Source of the DNA: Rhizobium sp. LCM 4573 | GTDB taxonomy: Bacteria; Pseudomonadota; Alphaproteobacteria; Rhizobiales; Rhizobiaceae | Direction of reading: 5' to 3' | DNA length: 11,673 nt | Assembly (NCBI RefSeq): GCF_001854865.1 | Contig: NZ_MDDW01000026.1 | Coordinates: forward strand, 496,737 to 508,409 | Shown: in pieces, positions 1 to 5,030 of the stretch | Numbering within the stretch: position 1 is the stretch's first letter | Layout: each line of letters opens with the position of its first letter | The notes under the pieces: model-generated | The model's input: the letters and a program-made list of their open reading frames with translations, nothing else | The model's database searches: none | Told to the model about the DNA's origin: nothing | Program-made: the position numbers and the translations under genes

Positions 1-458
1 GGGTGCTGGAGGAGGCACGCGATCGCGGCCGCAAGTACGGCATCTCCATGATGCTGATGTACCAGTCAGTGGGCCAGTTGGAACGGCATTTCGGGAAGGA
101 TGGCGCAACGTCGTGGATCGATGGTTGCGCCTTCGCAAGCTTTGCCGCGATCAAGGCGCTCGACACGGCGCGCTATGTTTCGGCGCAATGCGGTGAGATG
201 ACGGTGGAGGTAAAGGGACGTTCCCGCAATATCGGCTGGGACACGAAGAACAGCACATCGCGCAAATCGGAGAGCATCAATTTTCAGCGCCGGCCGCTGA
301 TCATGCCCCACGAAATCACCCAGTCAATGCGAAAGGACGAGCAGATCATCATCGTCCAAGGCCACATTCCGATCCGCTGCGGGCGCGCGATCTACTTCCG
401 ACGGAAGGAGATGAATGCGACGACCAAGCCGAACCGCTTCGTCAAAGCGGTGCAGTAG
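1..458 (+). CDS. traG: TraG/VirD4-type type IV coupling protein, C-terminal part (5' end outside window)
   Basis: The reading frame is open from the left edge and ends at TAG 456-458, so this is the last ~152 residues of a protein normally about 630-700 residues long; the GTG at position 3 is probably an internal valine. Coupling proteins are inner-membrane ATPases that pass the relaxase-DNA complex to the type IV secretion channel in conjugation. The visible part is the end of the ATPase domain: EARDRGRKYGIS followed by MLMYQSVGQLERHFG, then FASFAAIKALDTARYVSAQCG, and the closing motif PLIMPHEITQSMRKDEQIII ... PIRCGRAIYFRR, which is the usual end of TraG proteins of Ti and rhizobial plasmids. 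The Walker A and B motifs lie upstream, outside the window. It converges on the minus-strand gene ending at 485. Family call is firm; whether it is best named traG or virD4 is less so. Confidence 0.85.
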   Translation, partial: VLEEARDRGRKYGISMMLMYQSVGQLERHFGKDGATSWIDGCAFASFAAIKALDTARYVSAQCGEMTVEVKGRSRNIGWDTKNSTSRKSESINFQRRPLIMPHEITQSMRKDEQIIIVQGHIPIRCGRAIYFRRKEMNATTKPNRFVKAVQ

Positions 459-484
459 CGACAAGACTATTGCGAAACCCAAGC

Positions 485-897
485 TCAGCGAAACCGACTG
501 ATCTCCGTGGCAGACGTGCGGCGACTGATAAATTCGCGCAGCAGCGGTAGGAAGAAGGCCTTGCTGAAGCGGCCGGTTGGCGGCTCAGGCTCTAGATAGA
601 ACGAATTTCCGACAATGTCGGTATTGAACTCATCGAAGAGGATCCAAAGCCTGCGATCGGTATCGAGTCCGGCGCGGAGCTTTTCAATCGCCGGAACTTC
701 CACGGCGAACCGCGACGCCTCTGGCTGCTTGGTGGTGATGGGGAAGAAGAGAACCAATCACCGTCTGGCCGCGGCATTCTCACACCGACGGCGACCGGCC
801 GCTCCTTGCGTCCTTCCGTCTCTCCACGTCCGGCTTCCCGTGCCCAAAGGTAGGGATAGCGTATGACACTTGCGGTCTGAATCAGTTCGTAGCTCAT
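485..897 (-). pseudogene. PemK-like conserved rhizobial protein, split by a one-base frameshift
   Basis: Two consecutive minus-strand frames together read as one protein of 137 residues. Codons 1-47 (897-757) begin MSYELIQTASVIRYPYLWAR and end RPDGD; continuing in the -1 frame from base 757 gives LVLFFPITTKQPE, then 'LWILFDEFNTDIVG', 'FYLEPEPPTGRFSKAFFLPL' and a TGA at 487-485. Both halves have normal protein composition and fit end to end, so the original gene probably had one more T in the run near 753-757 ('gattgg' for 'gatttgg'). The VIRYPYLW ... RPVAV ... FPIT order suggests an MazF/PemK-type endoribonuclease toxin fold; that assignment is from memory and tentative. The gene overlaps the 39-residue upstream ORF by ATGA. 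The shift could be a real mutation, a sequencing error, or (least likely) programmed frameshifting. Confidence 0.6.
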
Positions 898-1013
898 GAT
901 CGGTCCGCCTCGTCCTCGCCGGCATAGGCATCGACGGCGTTTTCAAACTCAGCAAACAGTTCATCAGGCATCATTTCGATAGTCCCAACGGTGCGCCGAT
1001 CCGACTGCTTCAT
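894..1013 (-). CDS. Small acidic protein, possible antitoxin partner (39 aa)
   Basis: ATG at 1013-1011 reads MKQSDRRTVGTIEMMPDELF and ends ...EDEADRS with TGA at 896-894, which overlaps the ATG of the next gene (897-895) as ATGA, a layout typical of translationally coupled genes. The C-terminal half is strongly acidic (EFENAVDAYAGEDEAD). No Shine-Dalgarno is seen before this ATG, and the frame stays open upstream to a TAA near 1050 (adding residues such as EQQEQQRFYQRL), so the true start is uncertain and an N-terminal part may be missing. A short acidic protein translated just ahead of a PemK-like protein is the usual order of a type II toxin-antitoxin pair; the function is inferred from that order only. 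No family recognised. Confidence 0.5.
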   Translation of the reverse strand: MKQSDRRTVGTIEMMPDELFAEFENAVDAYAGEDEADRS

Positions 1014-1111
1014 CAGCCGCTGGTAAAATCGTTGCTGTTCTTGCTGCTCTTAAAGCGGCGCGAGCCCTCATGGCAGACCGGCTCTCGCCTACTGCGGCAA
1101 AGCAGGAGGAG

Positions 1112-1132
1112 CAAAAGCGGGGTCAAACCCCG
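1112..1132 (-). terminator. Rho-independent terminator for the DUF736 gene
   Basis: On the minus strand the sequence is CGGGGT-TTG-ACCCCG followed by CTTTTGC: a 6-bp GC-rich stem, 3-base loop and short U tract, about 85 bases past the DUF736 stop at 1217. A second stem lies just after that stop (CCCCG 1186-1190 / CGGGG 1197-1201, 6-base loop) without a good U tract. Confidence 0.5.
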
Positions 1133-1216
1133 TGTTTCCTCCCAATACTGCGCGCAACGATCAACGAGCTTGACGGCGAAAGCGGCCCCGACTGCTCGGG
1201 GTCGCTCGCTTGCTAT

Positions 1217-1540
1217 TCAGTTCGGATCGTTCCAGAGGATGACTTTCTTGCTTTCGTCTCCGCCGGGGGCTGTAGCGACGTTGCCGAAGATGACTCCGAT
1301 CTCAGGGGCCTCGAGCTTCACCGAGAGGTATTCAGCGCCGGTGCGTGGCGAGATCCGGTACCAGCCCGCGCCGATTTCAAAACCGGTGCGCTTGTTGACG
1401 ATGCGGTAGTCCGGAGCGTCGTCGCGGGACTTGTTGGCGTTCGGCAGGACGGCGATCGGGGCGTTCACCCGGAGCGTTGCGAAGACGCCTTCCATCGAGC
1501 CGTCGGCCTTGGTGGTGAGGGTTGCGATTTGGGATGCCAT
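1217..1540 (-). CDS. DUF736 family protein (107 aa)
   Basis: Starts MASQIATLTTKADGSMEG and carries the features of the DUF736 family of rhizobial plasmids: an N-terminal strand followed by TLRVNAPIAVLPN (23-35), APDYRIVN (42-49), GFEIGAGWYRIS (53-64), EYLSVKLEAPEI (70-81), and a short C-terminal strand VILWNDPN. Length is right for the family, whose function is unknown; members are common in multiple copies on symbiotic and other plasmids, often near conjugation genes. The ATG at 1540-1538 is preceded by AGGAGAAG at good spacing, which fixes the start. Its leader is one arm of a long inverted repeat, and a decayed second copy of the gene lies head-to-head on the other side. Confidence 0.85.
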   Translation of the reverse strand: MASQIATLTTKADGSMEGVFATLRVNAPIAVLPNANKSRDDAPDYRIVNKRTGFEIGAGWYRISPRTGAEYLSVKLEAPEIGVIFGNVATAPGGDESKKVILWNDPN

Positions 1541-1541
1541 T

Positions 1542-1801
1542 GTACTTCTCCTTCGGTTGTATCGGGTCCATTCCCGATGGCGGCGATGGAGAGGGCCGTC
1601 CTGCTGCGGTCAGGCCGGCACAATTTCTGGAAAATTCTTTTGCCGAAACCCGGGGACGAAAGTCCCCGCAGGCAAACCTAAAAAGAATTTTCCAGAAATT
1701 TTGTCGGCTGTACCCCAACGAGGTTGACCGCAGTAAGCAGGCGGCCCTCCACAAGTCGACATAACAAGGGAATGGACAGGATGCGACCGATGGCGACGCA
1801 C
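1542..1801. repeat. Long imperfect inverted repeat between head-to-head DUF736 copies
   Basis: Nested arms pair about a centre near 1660. Innermost: CGGGGAC (1651-1657) / GTCCCCG (1662-1668) with a GAAA loop. Next: TGCC 1641-1644 / GGCA 1671-1674. Next: a perfect 20-bp pair, 1622-1641 with 1681-1700 (AATTTCTGG... / ...CCAGAAATT). Next: CTGCGGTCA 1604-1612 / TGACCGCAG 1725-1733 and GAGGGCC 1591-1597 / GGCCCTC 1743-1749. Outermost: GTCCATTCCC 1566-1575 / GGGAATGGAC 1768-1777, continuing with mostly paired bases out to 1550/1793. The left outer arm contains the Shine-Dalgarno of the intact DUF736 gene. The symmetry is explained by inverted duplication of the gene with its leader, but the 20-bp arm is conserved better than its flanks and may be a binding site. 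Confidence 0.85.
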
Positions 1802-1802
1802 T

Positions 1803-2118
1803 TCAGGCTACCCGACCGCAGCCCTTACCGCCACATGCCACGCTCACAGGGGCGCCATAGCGTTGCTCTGCATCACCTGCTCGGCGCCGTTCTTCAGCGG
1901 GCACCGGCATGCCCACGCAGGCATTCCGCCCCGCTCATTCTTCGGCAAACGTCCCACCGCGAGGTCTGCTGCGGGCCCTTTACGATCCGCTGCGCGGCGA
2001 TCGGATATACGCTTCGGGCTGATGGCGGGTTTCGCGGACGGCATCATTTTCGGCAACGTCGCTAGCGGTCGCCCGGGGCGGTGACAACGGCTTCATCCTG
2101 CGGATCGACGCGGAATGG
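1803..2118 (+). pseudogene. Decayed second copy of the DUF736 gene
   Basis: Lined up with the intact gene through the inverted repeat, 1768-1840 matches the leader and first codons of the DUF736 gene at roughly two thirds of bases without gaps up to codon 9. The stretch ACCGCAGCCCTTACCGCCA (1815-1833) corresponds to ATCGCAACCCTCACCACCA (IATLTT). The start codon position reads TCA (1803-1805) instead of ATG. Further along, 2042-2062 encodes IIFGNVA, matching VIFGNVA in the intact copy at the same distance from the start (about 240 and 250 bases), followed by GCCCGGGGCGGTGAC and TTCATCCTGCGGATCGAC, matching the region that encodes APGGDE...VILWND. The middle is frame-shifted and poorly conserved. 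No open frame spans it. It is a dead paralogue. Confidence 0.6.
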
Positions 2119-2224
2119 CTCGGTCCCGCAAGGGGGCCGGCTTTCGTGCTGTCGGGGCGCGGCCGAACAATAAGCTCCGAAGTCAGCACCTCACCCCGCC
2201 ATCACTTCCCCGTGACGCTCCAAG

Positions 2225-2249
2225 GGAACATTTTCCAAAGGTTGACGTT
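2225..2249 (+). promoter_or_regulatory. EcfG/RpoE2-type general stress promoter
   Basis: GGAAC at 2225-2229, a 16-base spacer and CGTT at 2246-2249 match the GGAAC-N16/17-CGTT consensus of the alphaproteobacterial general-stress sigma factor (EcfG, called RpoE2 in Sinorhizobium). It lies about 50 bases before the start codon of the tiny gene at 2299 and points at it. Predicted output is induction of the 2299-3282 operon by stress or in stationary phase. Confidence 0.6.
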
Positions 2250-2298
2250 GAGTCGGCGCTGAGGCACCCGCCTCATCTTCAGCACCGGAGGAATCATC

Positions 2299-2376
2299 AT
2301 GGGTCGCGGTATTTTACTCTGGCTCCTAGGCATTCCATTGCCCATTGTAATTCTCCTCGTCTTGTTCCTGCGGTAG
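2299..2376 (+). CDS. 25-residue hydrophobic membrane peptide
   Basis: ATG at 2299 is preceded by GGAGGAATCATC, a strong ribosome binding site, and the frame ends at TAG 2374-2376. The peptide starts MGRGILLWLLGIPLPI and ends in LVLFLR: one short hydrophobic segment of about 18 residues with a GIP turn, and single arginines near both ends. Similar tiny proteins are, as far as I recall, found in rhizobia without known function. Its stop is 9 bases before the ATG of the larger membrane protein, and the ribosome binding site of that gene (TAGGAGG) overlaps the stop, so the two are probably coupled. It sits just behind a stress-type promoter. Confidence 0.65.
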   Translation: MGRGILLWLLGIPLPIVILLVLFLR

Positions 2377-2385
2377 GAGGCCGGC

Positions 2386-3282
2386 ATGCCTCTATATCAA
2401 TCTGGGGTCTCTGACATTGGCGTCGAGTCTTCGACCCCTGCTCTTGCCTGGGGACCTGTCATCGGTGGCGCTGTAGCTGCTTCAGCGACAACCCTGATTC
2501 TCCTTCTGCTCGGTTCGGGTGTCGGTTTAACGATGGTCTCACCTTGGTCTGGGGAAAGCGCATCCGCGGCAACCGTGGGTGTGACGGCGGCCATTTGGTT
2601 TGTTGTCGTCCAGTGGCTTTCTTCTGCTCTTGGTGGCTATCTTACCGGGCGCCTTCGGACGAAATGGGCCGGAATCCATACCGATGAAGTATTCTTCCGC
2701 GACACCGCTCATGGATTCCTCAGTTGGGCTCTCGCAACGGTAGTCGTCGCTGGGCTTGCCGGCTCTGCCTTCACTTCTCTGGTGGGGAATGGCGTGCAGG
2801 CATTCGGCTCCGCGGCATCCACGGCAGCTGTAACCGGTGGTGCTGCGTCAACAGGTGGTGAGAACCCCGATCTCAGCACCAGTTACTTCACCGACGCCCT
2901 TCTTCGTCCTCAAGATCTAAGGGCAAGAGCTGAAACCGATCCATCGGCGACTACAGCAGAGGTTTCCCGCATCTTGATGAACGGCGCCGTCAGGGGGGAG
3001 GTTCCAGAGGATGACAAGGCCTATCTCGCGGCCATCGTCGCTTCTCGTGCCGGCATAACGCCGGAAGAAGCACGTGCCCGGGTGGATGGTGTTCTTAAGC
3101 AGGCTCAAGATGCCAAGGTTGCTGTGCAGCAGAAAGCCGATGAAGCCCGCGAAACTGCAGCCACAACCGCCCTTCTTGGAGCACTTTCGCTCCTTGTCGG
3201 TGCATTCATTGCTTCTGCGGCCGCTGCCTTGGGAGGGCGACAGCGCGACGACGACGAGGCAGCCTACATCGTTACCCGTTAG
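2386..3282 (+). CDS. Multi-pass inner-membrane protein of unknown function (298 aa)
   Basis: Starts MPLYQSGVSDIG after TAGGAGGCCGGC, a strong ribosome binding site. Hydrophobic segments: 21-50 (WGPVIGGAVAASATTLILL...), 62-86, 110-135, and 260-284 (TALLGALSLLVGAFIASAAA). Between segments 3 and 4 lies a ~120-residue hydrophilic region with an Ala/Glu/Lys-rich helix around 222-258 (TPEEARARVD...QQKADEARE), possibly coiled coil, and a charged tail (RQRDDDEAAYIVTR). The segment 'WGPVIGGAVAA ... LLLGSGVGL' recalls rhizobial proteins that databases label 'PhnA-like', but no enzymatic motif is visible and the label is not evidence of phosphonate metabolism. Second gene of a likely stress-induced operon ending at the terminator 3302-3333. 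Confidence 0.8.
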   Translation: MPLYQSGVSDIGVESSTPALAWGPVIGGAVAASATTLILLLLGSGVGLTMVSPWSGESASAATVGVTAAIWFVVVQWLSSALGGYLTGRLRTKWAGIHTDEVFFRDTAHGFLSWALATVVVAGLAGSAFTSLVGNGVQAFGSAASTAAVTGGAASTGGENPDLSTSYFTDALLRPQDLRARAETDPSATTAEVSRILMNGAVRGEVPEDDKAYLAAIVASRAGITPEEARARVDGVLKQAQDAKVAVQQKADEARETAATTALLGALSLLVGAFIASAAAALGGRQRDDDEAAYIVTR

Positions 3283-3301
3283 GTTCGCTTACTGAGACTT
3301 G

Positions 3302-3333
3302 AACCCGCCGTTCCCTGTGCGGTGGGTTTCTTA
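3302..3333 (+). terminator. Rho-independent terminator of the membrane-protein operon
   Basis: AACCCGCCG (3302-3310) pairs with CGGTGGGTT (3320-3328, one G-U), loop TTCCCTGTG, followed by TCTT. It begins 20 bases after the stop codon at 3282. Confidence 0.7.
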
Positions 3334-3352
3334 ACGACGCACCAGGGAAAGT

Positions 3353-3661
3353 ATGTCGAACGCCAATCAAAACGGCGACTTCCGCGAGAAAAACACCTGT
3401 ATGCGTCAAACCACGTTCGGCAGATCCCTTGAGAGCAAAGCTCAGATAGAGGACGCCGCAAAGATCGCATCGGGAGCGGAAGTCGGCGAAATCCTTCACG
3501 TGTATCGCCTCGTACCCGTGGCGCCTCCGTTTGACGCACTCACCATTGACTCATCGAATAAGATGAGAACAAACGCAGACAAAAAAGAGGCGATCTCCGC
3601 GCCCACATGGTCGCTGTTCTCATGCGGCATTTTGATCTTGTGCAGAACTGGCACACATTAA
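3353..3661 (+). CDS. Hypothetical protein (102 aa)
   Basis: ATG at 3353 follows AGGGAAAG at reasonable spacing and lies just downstream of the terminator. The protein is mostly hydrophilic (MSNANQNGDFREKNT ... SKAQIEDAAKIASGAEVGEI) with a short hydrophobic end (SLFSCGILILC) and three cysteines. No family recognised. The composition is plausible for a real gene and no better frame exists here, but the support is only the open frame and a modest ribosome binding site, so it could be spurious. Confidence 0.35.
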   Translation: MSNANQNGDFREKNTCMRQTTFGRSLESKAQIEDAAKIASGAEVGEILHVYRLVPVAPPFDALTIDSSNKMRTNADKKEAISAPTWSLFSCGILILCRTGTH

Positions 3662-3724
3662 TCCTCCGTTAACTTGAGCGCCGCATGGTCTCTCAAAACC
3701 CCTAAGCTCGCTGGAGTTTGTAGC

Positions 3725-3850
3725 ATGCGTATCCACAGTGGCGCGGTTCTTTTGACGATTCCGCTTATTGCTATTCTATTATTTGGCGCATCCCTCGCCT
3801 GGGATCGCCTCGACACAGTCGACCCCGTCTTGACAGGGTCGATCAGGTAA
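3725..3850 (+). CDS. 41-residue single-pass membrane or exported peptide
   Basis: ATG at 3725 with TGGAG nine bases upstream; TAA at 3848-3850. The sequence MRIHSGAVLLTIPLIAILLF is a basic N-terminus followed by one hydrophobic helix, then a short polar tail ending DPVLTGSIR. Short rhizobial exported proteins often end in a 'TGSIR'-like tail, which supports this being a real small gene; the function is unknown. The hydrophobic stretch lacks a clear signal-peptidase site, so membrane anchoring is likelier than secretion. Confidence 0.45.
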   Translation: MRIHSGAVLLTIPLIAILLFGASLAWDRLDTVDPVLTGSIR

Positions 3851-3994
3851 GCAGTCACGACAGTCTTGATAGCCAACTGGCCGCAAGTGGCCCTTGCAGA
3901 GTGCGTCAGAAGCACAGTTCCTTAATAAGAAAAAGAGCTGAATTCCTATCGTGTTGCTGCGCGCGCAAGGGACAGTTGGTGACACTTGAATTGG
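3851..3994. other. Intergenic stretch without recognisable features
   Basis: Between the small membrane ORF and the end of the DUF3987 remnant. A weak A/T-rich patch (TTAATAAGAAAAAGAGC, 3922-3938) is the only notable base composition. No stem, repeat or promoter is convincing. Confidence 0.4.
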
Positions 3995-4414
3995 CTAATG
4001 TGATGCAATCAACTCGCACACCCGCTCTCTCCTCTCCCGTTCCCTAACCGCTCGGTGATCAACCTCGCGGTAGACATCGGGATTTGCGGTGTACTTCACC
4101 GAATCCCGCCGAACGGAAGGAAATGGCTCGATCCACGACATCGCATTGAGCTTCCGAAGCACCTCCTCGGCCTGGTCGACGTCCAACTCACGCATAATCC
4201 GATCACCTCGGCGGGCATCGCGCACCGTAATCTCGCTGGGCTGGTGGGACAGGATCCACCCTGCTATCGCCACGACAGCGTTATACCGATCCGACAGCCC
4301 AAGGACGTTCTGGTAAAATGCTAGCGCGTGCGGGAAGAGGAACTCGTGCAGGAAGTCCGCGGCCCCCTTAGCGGTGTCGTAGGTGGCGCACGCCGGCGCG
4401 AGCCAGGCGGCTAA
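3995..4414 (-). pseudogene. C-terminal remnant of a DUF3987 (primase/helicase-like) protein
   Basis: The minus-strand frame 4414-3995 encodes 139 residues with no plausible start at its beginning; an in-frame TAA (4417-4415) lies immediately upstream. It starts in mid-domain, AAWLAPACATYDTAKGAADF, then 'HEFLFPHALAFYQNVLGLSD', 'VAIAGWILSHQPSEITVRD', and a helix-turn tail (DQAEEVLRKLNAMSWIEPFP). This order (FLHEFLFPHA, GLSD, AGWIL, ITVRDxxRGDR) is what I recall for the end of DUF3987 proteins, which are large (500+ residues) plasmid- and prophage-linked proteins with a primase/helicase-like core. Everything upstream of this is missing, so the gene is a 5'-truncated relic. GTG at 4273 could still start a 92-residue product, but no ribosome binding site supports it. 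Confidence 0.65.
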
Positions 4415-4513
4415 TTAGATGATGGATGGTCACGACCGGCGATGCCGCTCGATTTTACTCCTATCGGAAACCTCGCCTCTGCATTAGAGTTTCCTAATAA
4501 GGAGGAGCTGCCG

Positions 4514-4702
4514 ATGAAACACGTCGATAACAGGCAAGTACGGGTACCTGGCCCGCCACGCGATCACTGCGTGGAAAGTTCATGTGGCAAGGCTGGAATA
4601 AGCCCAAAAGAAACGCATCGGATGCTGAGGCTATTGGGCAAACGAGCGGCGATTCACGAGCTTTCGATCAACGTGAAGGACCGTCCGCCGAAATTTCGGT
4701 AG
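4514..4702 (+). CDS. Hypothetical basic protein (62 aa)
   Basis: The frame is open from 4442, but ATG at 4514 is chosen because AAGGAGGAG lies 7-8 bases before it, one of the best ribosome binding sites in the window. The protein starts MKHVDNRQVRVPGPPRDH, has two cysteines (CVESSC), and a C-terminal part KAGISPKETHRMLRLLGKRA followed by IHELSINVKDRPPKFR. The middle could form a short helix-turn-helix-like pair (SPKETHRML / GKRAAIHEL), but that is guesswork. No family recognised. It is flanked by gene remnants on both sides. Confidence 0.5.
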   Translation: MKHVDNRQVRVPGPPRDHCVESSCGKAGISPKETHRMLRLLGKRAAIHELSINVKDRPPKFR

Positions 4703-5008
4703 TGGTTAGACGGCCCTCGCCTTTATCCCTTCCTGAATCCAGTCGAGGACTTCCGACCGGATAAGGCCTTTCGATGCAGGCCCAGGTTGCGCATGGCGTT
4801 TATGAACAATACGATACGGAATCTGTATGGAGCGACACCCAACTGAAACAACGCTCGACCTGAACGCTCTGCTGAGTGAGGCGAAGGCCTTCGCGGCGCA
4901 AGGGTATTACGCTCATGCGCTTGATCGGGGAGGGATTGCAGCTTCGTTTGCGCAAGCAAAGAAGCCGCCAAACTCCTTCGTCGGCTCCATCAAATTTCCA
5001 GATTTGCA
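4703..5008. other. Gene-poor stretch with possible AlpA-like remnant
   Basis: No intact gene is convincing. On the minus strand, 4905-4707 is open without an ATG and ends with GLIRSEVLDWIQEGIKARAV before TAA (4709-4707), which resembles the C-terminal end of AlpA-type excisionase/regulator proteins (...SEVxxWIxxRI). The part upstream (GCRSIQIPYRIVHKRHA) does not show a clear helix-turn-helix, so this is at best a relic. A plus-strand frame from 4827 runs into the antisense of the DUF2493 gene and is not supported. Confidence 0.3.
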
Positions 5009-5030
5009 AGAAAACGGCGCTCACGCGCCG
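5009..5030 (-). terminator. Terminator overlapping the DUF2493 stop codon
   Basis: On the minus strand CGGCGC-GTGA-GCGCCG followed by TTTTCTT: a perfect 6-bp GC stem (5015-5020 with 5025-5030) with a GTGA tetraloop. The TGA stop of the DUF2493 gene (5023-5021) is in the loop, so a ribosome finishing the gene would sit on the terminator. Confidence 0.7.

Noticed and set aside
1622..1700. MITE or insertion sequence with 20-bp terminal inverted repeats
   Set aside because: The symmetry continues far outside the 20-bp arms into the gene leaders and even the coding region, so inverted duplication explains it better; no target-site duplication is seen.
1377..1754. 125-codon minus-strand frame overlapping the DUF736 gene and hairpin
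   Set aside because: It is out of frame with the DUF736 protein and passes through the inverted repeat; composition is unlike a real protein.
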